A stretch of 64,000 bases of DNA, taken from contig CATOTG010000006.1 in assembly GCA_951813015.1 (NCBI GenBank), positions 310,001-374,000 of the forward strand, given 5' to 3'. The DNA is from an uncultured Thermoanaerobaculia bacterium (lineage in GTDB: Bacteria > Acidobacteriota > Thermoanaerobaculia > Multivoradales > Multivoraceae). A program made the translations under genes and the position numbers. This document shows, piece after piece, positions 36,323 through 45,215 of the stretch. Within the stretch, counting starts at the first letter, position 1. Each line of letters opens with the position of its first letter. Under the pieces are notes generated by a model. It had not been told where the DNA came from, made no database searches, and worked only from the letters and a program-made list of their open reading frames with translations.

Positions 36323-36650
36323 CAGCCCGTGGCAGGAAGTGGCCCGTGCAACGGGCGTCGCTCTCTTGGATTGTGATCGTGGCGACGAGCCAGCGCAGGT
36401 CGTCGGTGGCGCGCAGATGGATACTGACCGTCGCGCTCTTGCGACCGCGCTCCGCGGGCCGACGCCGCAGAAAGCGGCGTTTCGGAGTTGGCAGCTCCTC
36501 GATCTGTTCCCTCGTGTAACCGGGAGCGCTCCTTGCCGGGCGGTTGGTTCAGAGTCGAGGTTGGTCGTGCCGGTCGGCTGAACAGGGGGCTGCACAGACG
36601 AGGGAACGTGGAACGAACCGCGGGACTTGCGATCAGGAAGTCCCGTGCCG
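36323..36650. other. Convergent intergenic region
   Basis: 328 bp between two convergent genes. It contains a terminator-like hairpin at 36462-36482 and otherwise nothing recognisable. Confidence 0.5.
36462..36482 (+). terminator. Terminator-like hairpin
   Basis: ACGCCGC-AGAAA-GCGGCGT followed by TT: perfect 7-bp GC-rich stem, 5-nt loop, very short T tail. It lies between the two convergent genes. Confidence 0.5.
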
Positions 36651-39605
36651 CTACTTCCCGCCGGCGGACGGGCCCATGCCTCCGCCGAGGCCGTAGAGGG
36701 TCTTGCCGCCGCCGAGCCGGAAGCTCGCCATGACCCCGACCTCTCGCTCGTCGGTGAGCGAGCCGCGGATCACGCCGGTGCCCCAGCCGTAGCCTTCGTT
36801 CGGCCGCCACTGCTGCACCGCGATCTGGTCGAGCACGTTCTTGGCGAACACGTGGACCTGCAGGCCCTCGCGCGGCGTGAACCAGATCGCCCGCAGGTCG
36901 AGCCGCGTGTACTCGGGGATCTTGTACTTCGGCAGGTTGCTGATGTCCGTGTTCTTGTCCGTCGTGTGGCCGAGCGTGCCCAGGAAACGGAGGTTGCCCA
37001 GGTCGTAGATCGCAGTCAACGAGAATTTGTGCTTCGGCTGCAGCGGCATCTGGTTGCCGCCGAAGTTGGTCAGGCTGGCGATCTCCTGCGTGAAGGTGTT
37101 GCCTTCCCGGTCCTGGAACTCGACCGTCTCGGTCGGCGCCGCCGGGTCGCAGCAGTACGTGGTGGCGAAGTCACCGATCGCCGAGTCGAGGTAGTTGTAC
37201 CAGCCGCGGATCGTGAAGCGGTCGGTGGCCCGGTAGGCCGCGGTGAGTTCCAGGCCCGAGATCCAACCGCCGTCGATCGTGTTCATCTCGCCTTCGAAGA
37301 TGCTCTCGCCGGGGATCCGCCGCTCGACCGGCAGCAGACGCCTGGAGTTGATCCAGTAGCCCTGGTAGTCGTTGTAGAAGACGGCGGCCTCCAACTGCAG
37401 GCGATTGTCCGCCAGCAGGCCCTTCCAGCCGCCCTCGTAGTTGACGAGTTCCTCCGAGTCGAAGGTCACGTCGACCTGGTTGCCGAAGCCCACGAAGCCG
37501 CCGGGGCGGCCGCCCTTGGAGACGCGGCCATACCACATGCTGGCGGGGTTGGCCGAGTACTGGAAGCCCGCGTTCCAGGTGGTCTGGTTCCACTCCGCGT
37601 CGTTCTTGCCCTCGTAGCCCGGCACGGCGGCGTTGCGGAAGATCCAGAGGTCGACCGCAAAACCGAAGTCGATGCCGATCCGGACGTCGTTCTGCACGTG
37701 GGTCTTGATGTCCTGGTCGTGGCGGATGCCGCCGAACAGCGTCCACCTGTCGCCGACCTGGAACTCGACGTTCCCGTAGTAGGCCCGCGTCTCGAACCGC
37801 GAGTGGCCGTAGAAGTCGAGCCAATGGCCGTTCATGTTGCCGTCGGAGTACGCGCCGATGGCGCCCGCGTTCGACCAGTCGAGGAGTTCTCCCGGGCACG
37901 CCCAGACGCCGCCCTGACCCGACTGGGCCGAGGTCGTGCCATGATCCTCGAGGAGAGGCACTCCGTAGGTCCCGAGAAGCGCCTGACAGGTCGCCAGCGT
38001 GTTCGTGTTGAACACCGGGTCGGAGAAGTCGAAGAAGCGCGCGTCGTAGGGCTCGTCGCCGTCCCGCTGGTAAGCGCCCAGGACGAACTGGAAGTCGCCG
38101 GAGAAGCTCGAGGCCATTCTCACCTCGTGGGAGGTCTGCTCCGAGTAGCGGAAGTAGTTCGTCATCGTTTCGGAGAACGGGTAGCCGTTCGCGTCGAGGA
38201 ACGGATTGTCGGGACCGCCGGTTCGCGAGGTGCCGTCCGTGTCGGTCTGGGCGTTCTCCGTGGACTCTCGGTAGCCGCTCTTCCAGGAGAGTGAGAGCCC
38301 GCGGCTGGGTCGAATGTTCAGGTCGGCCACGGCCATCTGGAGCTCGGAGTCCTCGTTGCCGGGCGTGTTGTAGTCGACCACGTTGCGCAGGTCGTCGCCG
38401 TCACAGATGAGCTTGTTCGGGTCGCTGAGATCGCAGTCCCTCACCGATGGCGCCTGGTTCGCCGCGCCGAGGAAGGGATTCGGGAACAGGCAGGTCGGGT
38501 TGCCCTCCGGGTCGGTACCGGTCAGCAGGCACTCCGTCGTCACGTCGCGTCCGGTCAACTCAACCGAGGTGCGGGGAGCGCCGCTGTCCTCCCGCCCCGC
38601 GTAACGGACGTTGAAGTCGACCGTCTCGCCGAGATAACGGAGTTGCGGCGCCCAGTGGGTGTTGTCCGGTTCGTCGTAGTCGCCGCCGGGGCCGATGTTG
38701 GGCTGCGCGCCCTCGCCCTGCCAGCTTCCGGCGGTCAACCGCCAGCTCACCTTGCTGTCGCCGAGGGGCCCGCCGAGGGCGATGTCGCCGCGTTGCGAAG
38801 TCTGGTCGGTGTACTCGGCCAGCGCGTTGACGTCGAACTGCGCGGTCGGCTTGATCGTGTTGAAGCTGATCGCCCCCGCGATAGCCGCGCGGCCGCCGGT
38901 GGTTCCCTGCGGACCTCGCGCCACGTTCATGCTCTCGACGTCGAAGAGGTTGCCGGGCTCGAGCCCGTAGAGCTCGTCGGTGTAGACGCCGTCGACGTAG
39001 GTGGCGACCGCGGTGGCCTGGAAGAACTCCTGGTTCCGCTGCGAGCCGATGCCGCGCAGGTAGAGGTGGTTGCCATGGCCTGAATCGGGTGACTGGTGGC
39101 CGATCTGCAGGCCCGGAGTGAGCGCTTCGAGGTCGTTGTTGTTGTTCATGCCGAGCTCGACGACCATGCCCTCGTTGAAGCCGGTGACCGTCATCGGGCG
39201 CCTCAGCACGTTCTCCTCACCCAGTTCGCCCTGGACGACGATCTGCTCGACGACGGAGAGACCGAGCGCGAATTCGACGGAGGCCATTCCTCCCGAAACC
39301 TCGACCTCTTCGCTGGAGGACCGGAAGCCCTGCAGGGAGGCGGTCGCCGTGTAGGCGCCGTCCGCCACGCCGTCGATGCGGAAGCCGCCGGCGGCGTCGG
39401 TCTGGGTGCTCTTGCCGATGTCGTCACCGTCGGCGTTCTGCAGGCTGACCGTGACGCCGGGCAGGGCGCCGCCCTCGCGATCGAAGACGGTGCCCGAGAC
39501 GCTCCCCTCCTGGGCCGCGGCCGGGAGAGCGAGCAGGGCCGGAACGAGGAATGCCGGCAGGATGGACTTCCGAATTCTCAGGCCGTCGCGATGCTGGTGG
39601 TCCAT
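36651..39605 (-). CDS. TonB-dependent receptor with N-terminal carboxypeptidase-regulatory-like domain
   Basis: A 984-residue protein. ATG 39605 is chosen because GGAGGAC lies 7 nt upstream; two earlier ATGs lack this. Order: signal peptide (ILPAFLVPALLALPAAAQ), carboxypeptidase-D regulatory-like domain (GSVSGTVFDREGGALPGVTV), plug (EQIVVQGELGEENVLRRPMT, GIGSQRNQEF, RGPQGTTGGRAAIAGAISFN) and a large barrel. The usual terminal aromatic residue is missing; the protein ends in a Gly-rich GLGGGMGPSAGGK, so the last strand may be altered. The plug resembles polyphenol/siderophore-type 'iron complex' receptors. The ligand is unknown. Confidence 0.9.
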   Translation of the reverse strand: MDHQHRDGLRIRKSILPAFLVPALLALPAAAQEGSVSGTVFDREGGALPGVTVSLQNADGDDIGKSTQTDAAGGFRIDGVADGAYTATASLQGFRSSSEEVEVSGGMASVEFALGLSVVEQIVVQGELGEENVLRRPMTVTGFNEGMVVELGMNNNNDLEALTPGLQIGHQSPDSGHGNHLYLRGIGSQRNQEFFQATAVATYVDGVYTDELYGLEPGNLFDVESMNVARGPQGTTGGRAAIAGAISFNTIKPTAQFDVNALAEYTDQTSQRGDIALGGPLGDSKVSWRLTAGSWQGEGAQPNIGPGGDYDEPDNTHWAPQLRYLGETVDFNVRYAGREDSGAPRTSVELTGRDVTTECLLTGTDPEGNPTCLFPNPFLGAANQAPSVRDCDLSDPNKLICDGDDLRNVVDYNTPGNEDSELQMAVADLNIRPSRGLSLSWKSGYRESTENAQTDTDGTSRTGGPDNPFLDANGYPFSETMTNYFRYSEQTSHEVRMASSFSGDFQFVLGAYQRDGDEPYDARFFDFSDPVFNTNTLATCQALLGTYGVPLLEDHGTTSAQSGQGGVWACPGELLDWSNAGAIGAYSDGNMNGHWLDFYGHSRFETRAYYGNVEFQVGDRWTLFGGIRHDQDIKTHVQNDVRIGIDFGFAVDLWIFRNAAVPGYEGKNDAEWNQTTWNAGFQYSANPASMWYGRVSKGGRPGGFVGFGNQVDVTFDSEELVNYEGGWKGLLADNRLQLEAAVFYNDYQGYWINSRRLLPVERRIPGESIFEGEMNTIDGGWISGLELTAAYRATDRFTIRGWYNYLDSAIGDFATTYCCDPAAPTETVEFQDREGNTFTQEIASLTNFGGNQMPLQPKHKFSLTAIYDLGNLRFLGTLGHTTDKNTDISNLPKYKIPEYTRLDLRAIWFTPREGLQVHVFAKNVLDQIAVQQWRPNEGYGWGTGVIRGSLTDEREVGVMASFRLGGGKTLYGLGGGMGPSAGGK

Positions 39606-39956
39606 GCTTGTCCTCCTGGCCATCCTCATGGCCTCCGGGTGTCTGGGAATCGCGGCTTCTCGGTCGTACGGGTTCTCGGGTTCTCGGCTCCGGCATCAAG
39701 CCACGGCAGCCGATTGCACAGCTCGTCGCGTGCCAGGCGGCCATGGTCCCTTCTTGAAGGCTACGCGGAACATGATACAGCGTTTCACGTTCGCCGCAAG
39801 TTCCGCAGCGGCGGCCGTCGCCGGAGCTGTCGCAACGCGTTCTTCTGCCGATCCGGTGCGGCGGTGCGGACGGCATCATCTTCGCGTGGACAGCCGTTCA
39901 AGTTGAGACACTGTTACAAGTTCGCTACACTTGATTGCCTGGACGAGGAGGATGAA
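39606..39956. other. Divergent promoter region of the TonB receptor and the cytochrome
   Basis: 351 bp without a supported gene. It holds the leader of the receptor gene on the minus strand and the promoter of the cytochrome gene at 39903-39931 on the plus strand. Confidence 0.5.
39903..39931 (+). promoter_or_regulatory. Sigma-70-type promoter for the cytochrome gene
   Basis: TTGAGA (39903-39908), a 17-nt spacer and TACACT (39926-39931), 25 bp before the ATG at 39957, which itself has a GAGGAGG ribosome-binding site at 39946-39952. Local AT content is higher than in the surroundings. Confidence 0.65.
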
Positions 39957-41009
39957 ATGAGCCTTCGAGCGATCTCACGATGGGCGGCCGCTGCGCTGCT
40001 GGCGTTTCTGGCGCAGCCCGGAGCACGGGCAGAAGACGCCTGCATACCCGGCGGCAAGGCAACGACCATGCCGGAGACGGCGACCGAGTACGCCGCGATG
40101 TGCCTGCCGCACGTCGGCGTGCCGCCGACGATCGATTGCGGCGCGGGAGTGCGCATCCCGATTCACGTCGACGGCGTGGAGGTCTTCGAGAGTGTGGGCC
40201 CCCGCGAGTGCGACACGCCCGACTTCAAGGGCAACTGCAACGTCGGCTCGCGGATCGGCAGGGTAGAGGGCAAGGCGGCCGACGGCAGTCCGCTGGAAGA
40301 CGTTGTCTGGGCGTACCTCTGCCGCTCGGCCGGCAAGGAGCTCTTCAAGCGGGGCATCGCGTCGGTCCAGATGATCGGCCACAACAAGACGACCGGGGCG
40401 ACCTGCTTCTTCGAATCGCCGGACGGGGTTGGCGACCTCCGACAGGCCGAGTACCTCCACTTCGACGACCAGGGTCTCCTGGCCGGCAAGCTTCCCGGGC
40501 CCGATTCCGAGGACTTCGACGACGCCTTCATCCCGCCGCCTCCGGGTGTCCAGTGCGTTCAGTGCCACCAGAACAACGCTTTCCTGCACGACCCGTGGAT
40601 TGACGGCGCAAAGCTGCCGTCCGACCCGAGCGAGCCCGTCCTGCCGGGGTGGGTCGACCCTGAGGCGCCCTACTGGGTCGTCGGCGGAACGCACTGGGAC
40701 ATGAGGACGCCGCACATCGAGGGCAACGCCTGCCTCGACTGCCACCGCGCGCCGACCCGAACCGCCCGGCTGCTCGAAGCCGGCAAGGTGCACGTGAACG
40801 AGTTCATGCCGCCGCGCAGACCCGGCAGCCTGAAGGCGGAGTACGCGGCGCTCCTCGCCTGCCACGACGCCGGCCCGGCGAACACGCCGGGCTGCGACTG
40901 GCTGATTCCACCCGGCGGGGGTTGCCCGGGGGGTGTCGTCGAAGGATCAGACCAGGGCGGCGAGGGCGGTCGCATACCGACCGGGCGGCTGCCGGGAGAC
41001 TCGAACTGA
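39957..41009 (+). CDS. Exported c-type dihaem cytochrome-like protein
   Basis: A 350-residue protein with a Sec signal (ISRWAAAALLAFLAQPGARA) and two CxxCH haem c motifs, CVQCH at about residue 200 and CLDCH at about residue 259. Extra Cys residues in the first half (ACIPGG, MCLPH, DCGAG, ECDTP, NCNVG, LCRS) suggest disulphides. No axial Met motif is obvious, so bis-His or other ligation is likely. The protein ends in a Pro/Gly-rich tail. No partner oxidoreductase is adjacent. Probably periplasmic electron transfer or an unusual haem enzyme. Confidence 0.75.
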   Translation: MSLRAISRWAAAALLAFLAQPGARAEDACIPGGKATTMPETATEYAAMCLPHVGVPPTIDCGAGVRIPIHVDGVEVFESVGPRECDTPDFKGNCNVGSRIGRVEGKAADGSPLEDVVWAYLCRSAGKELFKRGIASVQMIGHNKTTGATCFFESPDGVGDLRQAEYLHFDDQGLLAGKLPGPDSEDFDDAFIPPPPGVQCVQCHQNNAFLHDPWIDGAKLPSDPSEPVLPGWVDPEAPYWVVGGTHWDMRTPHIEGNACLDCHRAPTRTARLLEAGKVHVNEFMPPRRPGSLKAEYAALLACHDAGPANTPGCDWLIPPGGGCPGGVVEGSDQGGEGGRIPTGRLPGDSN

Positions 41010-41057
41010 ACGCGGTTCCGCAAGTGAATCGCGCTCGCCGCCCCGCGGCGGCGCCCC

Positions 41058-41232
41058 GATGCCGGCCAGGACCCGGGTGTCGCGGTCCCGCGACACCCGC
41101 GAACCAGTCCGTGCGCCCGTCAGCGGGTGCACGGATGAAACCCGGGTGGCGCGACTCCGCGCCACCCGCGAAACAGTCCCGTGCGTCCGTCATCGGACGT
41201 AACGATGACACGCCGGCGCACCCGGTAGCGCG
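41058..41232 (+). repeat. Structured repeat family A, copy 3 (two tandem units)
   Basis: Two ~70-nt units. Unit 1: hairpin arms GGGTGTCGCG (41075-41084) / CGCGACACCC (41089-41098), then TGCGCCCG (41112-41119) / CGGGTGCA (41124-41131). Unit 2: GGGTGGCGCG (41144-41153) / CGCGCCACCC (41158-41167), then TGCGTCCG (41182-41189) / CGGACGTA (41194-41201). Bounded by GATGCCGGCCAGGACC on the left and GCCGGCGCACCCGG on the right. 41101-41153 is identical to the reverse complement of 56721-56773. Confidence 0.9.
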
Positions 41233-41262
41233 GCGAAGCTCCGCCTCAAGAGGATGACCAAT

Positions 41263-42039
41263 ATGTCCAAGCTCGATCTGACCGACCGGGTCGCCATCGT
41301 CACCGGTGGCGCCGGTGGCATCGGCGCCTGCATCGCGAAGTCCTACGCCGAAGCCGGGGCCAAGGTCGTCGTCGCTTCGCGCAAGAAGGAGAACTTGGAC
41401 GGCGTCGTCGGCGAGATCGAGTCGGCCGGCGGAACGGCGCTGGCCATCGGCTGCGACATCACTGTTCCCGAGCAGGTTGACGGCCTGATCGCGGCGACCG
41501 TGGAAGCCTTCGGGCGGCTCGACGTGATGGTGAACAACGCCGGCGGCGGCGCGACGCCGCGCATGCCCGAGGACACGCCCTACGAGGAGTGGCAGCGCAT
41601 CATCGACCTCAACCTCACCGGAACCTGGCTGTGCTGCATCGCCGCCGGCAAGCAGATGATCGAGCAGCAGAGCGGCAACATCATCAACATCTCGTCGGTG
41701 GCCGGCACCAAGGGCCACCCCGGCATGCTCCACTACTCGGCCGCCAAGGCGGGCGTGATCAGCCTGAGCAACAACCTCGCCTTCCAGTGGGCGAAGCACA
41801 ACATCCGCGTCAACTGCGTGGCGCCGGGCTTGATCGCCACGCCCGCGATGGTCAAGTGGGGCGTCATCCAGGCGGCCGAGAAGGAGGACGGAACTCACGT
41901 CCCGCGCCTCGAGCGGCCACCGGGGCCCGAGGACGTTGCCGATCTCTGCCTCTTCCTCGCCTCGCCGGCCTCGGCGCTCCTCACCGGCGAGGTGATCCCG
42001 ATCCGGTCCTGGACGCGGCTGGACCGCTTCTGGAACTGA
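41263..42039 (+). CDS. Short-chain dehydrogenase/reductase
   Basis: A 258-residue classical SDR. The second ATG (41263) is preferred: AAGAGG lies 9 nt before it, while the first ATG (41254) abuts that site. It has TGGAGGIG cofactor loop, NNAGGG, the catalytic Ser in NIINISSVAGT and YSAAKAG (Tyr/Lys). The end is unusual: after LTGEVIP it reads IRSWTRLDRFWN instead of the common VDGG ending, which may reflect a small indel in the last codons. It lies 96 bp upstream of the PEP-synthase-like gene on the same strand and may share a transcript. Confidence 0.88.
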   Translation: MSKLDLTDRVAIVTGGAGGIGACIAKSYAEAGAKVVVASRKKENLDGVVGEIESAGGTALAIGCDITVPEQVDGLIAATVEAFGRLDVMVNNAGGGATPRMPEDTPYEEWQRIIDLNLTGTWLCCIAAGKQMIEQQSGNIINISSVAGTKGHPGMLHYSAAKAGVISLSNNLAFQWAKHNIRVNCVAPGLIATPAMVKWGVIQAAEKEDGTHVPRLERPPGPEDVADLCLFLASPASALLTGEVIPIRSWTRLDRFWN

Positions 42040-42135
42040 CGCCATGACGTTCCTCGTGCCGGAGTGCCAGGCGGAAGCGGCGCTGCGCGCCGGATGCGGG
42101 CAAGATGCCCGCGTTCCCAGGTTCGGAGCTTGTGG

Positions 42136-45010
42136 ATGAAGGCGCCCGCCCCGACTGCGGCCTGGTTCGTTCGTCCACTCGACACTGCCGACGACGCCCT
42201 CGACCTCCTTGGCGGCAAGGGCCGCTCGCTGGCGCGCACGAAGAGCGCCGGCTTCGCGGTGCCGGACGGCTTCCACGTGACCACGGCCGCCTACCGGGCC
42301 TTCGTCGCGGAGCACGGTCTGCAGCAACGCATCGAGGCGCTGGCGAAGCCCGAGCTCATGAACGGCGCCGTCTCCTTCGACAGGGCGTCGGCCGCGATCC
42401 AGGAACTCCTGGGCACGCCGGCCCTCTCCGACCTCGCGGCCGCCGAGATCGCCGCCGCCTACCGAAGCCTTGAGGCGGCCGGACCGGCCCATCGCGCCGC
42501 AAACGGGCGGGCTCGCGTTCGCGGGGAGCCGGAACCCGCCGGTGGCCGTGCGCTCGTCGGCCAACGCCGAGGATCTGCCGGAGGCTTCGTTTGCCGGCCA
42601 GCAGGACACCTACCTCAACGTGCGCGGCGAGGACGCCGTGGTTCAGGCGGTCCGCGACTGCTGGGCATCGCTGTGGACGCCGCGCGCGATCGCCTACCGC
42701 CACCAGATGGGCATCGACCAGGGCGCCGTGGCAATGGCGGTCGTCGTGCAGATCATGGTGCCATCGGACGTCTCGGGCATCCTGTTCACCGCGAACCCGG
42801 CGACCGGCGAGCGCTCCGAGGCGATCGTCAACGCCAGCTTCGGCCTCGGCGAAGCCGTCGTCGGCGGCCAGGTCACGCCGGACACCTTCGTCGTCGACCG
42901 CGCGTCGGGCGAAGCGAAGGAGACGATGATCGGCACGAAGGAACAGCAGATCGTCCAGGATGGCGAGCAAGGCACGCGGCTCGAAGAGATCGACGAGGCC
43001 GAGCGCGGCCGCTCGTCGCTGTCGCCGGAGGCCATCCGCGAACTCGTCGACCTGGGCGGCGCCGTCGAGGCGCAGATGAGCGGCGTTCCCCAGGACATCG
43101 AGTGGGCGTTTCGCGGCGGCGAACTCTTCCTGCTGCAATCGCGGCCGATCACGAATCTGCCGCCGCAGCCGATCGAGGTGGAGTGGGCGCCGACCCCTCC
43201 CGCCCGCATCCTGACGCGCCGCCAGATCGTCGAAAACATGCCCGAGCCCATCTGCCCGCTGTTCGAGGAGCTCTACCTGACGATCGGTCTCGAGAAGGCC
43301 CGCAAGGGAAAGAGCATGATGATCGGCGGCGGCCCGGTCTTCGTCACGATGCACGGCTTCGCCTACCAGCGCGGCGACTGGCAAATGCTCTTCCCGGACG
43401 GCAACAACCAGGAGATCAAGAAGCCGACCGAGGACGAACTGGAGGCCGCGGAACGGGCGATGGCCGAGCGGCGCAAGGACTCCCCCGCGGAGAACCTGGA
43501 AATGGCGGAGCACGACCTGAAACTGTTTCGGGATTCGCTCGGCGACGAGGACCGCCGCGCCTTCGACGCCTGGGCAGCCTCGGCGAAGCTCGGCGAGGCG
43601 CTGGCGCAGCGGGTGACGATGCCCGAGAGCAGGAACCCCACCTACATCGCCTTCAACCGCACCCAGTGGAACGAGGGCGTGCTCAGGAAGTGGCGGGAAG
43701 AGACGATGCCGCGCCTGGTCCGGATCGCCGGCGAATGGCGCGAAGTCGATCCGGCGACGGCGTCCGACGAGACCCTGCTCAAGGGCATCGTCGACCTCGC
43801 CGTCGCCGAGGGCGACTACTGGTCGAACGACACCGGGCACACCTTCGGCGTCGCCAAGTCGACCGACGACCAGCTCCAGTGCTTCCTCCGCGAGACCCTG
43901 CCGGACCACCACTTCACCAGCGGCCAGTTCCTGAGCGGCTTCAAGTCGAAGACGATGGAAGCGAACGACGCGATCTACGAGGTCGCGAAGCGCATCCGGG
44001 CCGACGAGTCGCTGTGGGAGCTCGTCATGACGACGCCGGCGTCACGGCTCGAGGACGCGCTCGAGCTGCACCCGGCGAGCGGCCCCGCCCTGGAGGCGAT
44101 CCAGGACTACCTCTCAACGTTCGGGCACCAGGGCTACACCCTGGACTTCGTCGAGCCGCCCCAATCCGAAGACCCGACGCCGTTCTTTGCGTCGCTCAAG
44201 ACGATGGTCGCCAACCGGGACTACAGCCCGGAGAAGCACGACATCGATGCGCGCCGCAAGAAGGAAGAGGCGCTTGCCAGGATCGAAGGGCTGCTCGACG
44301 GCCTCGAGTACTGGCAGTTCCGCTTCCGGCTCTGGTTCACCTACCGCTTCTACCCCATCCGCGAGGAGACGATGTTCTACCTCGGCAGCGCCTGGCCGGT
44401 GCTGCGCTCGCTGGCGGCGGAACTGGGACAGCGCCTGGTGGAAGCGGGCACGTTCGGACAGGCCGACGATGTCTACTACTGCGTCACCGAAGAGCTCCGC
44501 GAAGCGGTCGAGGCGCGCGCGCGGGGCGAAGCGCGGCCGCACCTGGGCGAGCTCGCCGCGGAACGCCGCGAGCTGCGTGAGGCGCGCAGGCGTCTTCACC
44601 CGCCCGGCACCGTGCCCGAGGAGGCGAGCGAGCTCCCGTCCATCGCCTTCAAGGAGACGCAGGCCAAAAACGACCCGAACAGCCCCACGCTGCGCGGCGT
44701 CCCCGTGAGCCCGGGCGCCGTGACCGCGCCGGCCAGCCTGATCAAGTCGCCGCCCGAGTTCGACCGGATGCGGTCGGGCTCCATCCTCGTGTGTCCGATG
44801 ACGAACCCCGCCTGGACGCCGCTGTTCGCCCACGCCTCGGGCCTGGTCACCGACATCGGCGGCATCCTCGGTCACGGGTCGATCGTCGCCCGGGAGTACG
44901 GCATCCCGGCGGTCGTGGGCACGGGGAACATCACCCAGCGGGTGGCGCCTGAGCAGGAGATCAGCGTCGATGGAGACGCGGGGGTGGTGACCCTGCACGA
45001 GGAGGCTTGA
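42136..45010 (+). CDS. PEP-synthase/rifampin-phosphotransferase-like enzyme, frameshifted near the N-terminus
   Basis: Two frames make one protein of about 957 residues. Frame 1 from ATG 42136 gives the PPDK ATP-binding start (WFVRPLDTADDALDLLGGKG, SLARTKSAGFAVPDGFHVTT) up to AAYRSLEA near 42478. Frame 2 continues from about 42480-42495 with PIAPQTGGLAFAGSRNPPVA, VRSSANAEDLPEASFAGQQD and QSRPITNLP. The C-terminal PEP-utilising domain has GGILGHGSIVAREYGIP with the phosphohistidine. A PEP-binding TIM barrel is absent; the ~550-residue middle region fits the rifampin-phosphotransferase architecture. The 1-nt shift is either a real mutation or a sequencing error. Confidence 0.82.
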
Positions 45011-45215
45011 GGGACTGTCGTCCAGGTGGCGCCGGACCTGCGGCCGGCCGGCCAACGATGAAGACGGCGAGGTTCTGCAGCATCGCCGCCCCCGTCCTGG
45101 GCGGCGTGCCGCCCGGGCGCTTCATCCGGGCAACGGTGGGCACGTACACCGTGGGCTTCACGACGACGACGTCCGTCAAAGGCCGGCGACCACCCGGCGA
45201 TACGCTTCGCCCAGG
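45011..45215. other. Intergenic, no gene seen
   Basis: 205 bp. Contains GGACCTGCGGCCGGCCGGCC, a short GC palindrome cluster just after the upstream stop, and no recognisable gene. Confidence 0.35.
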
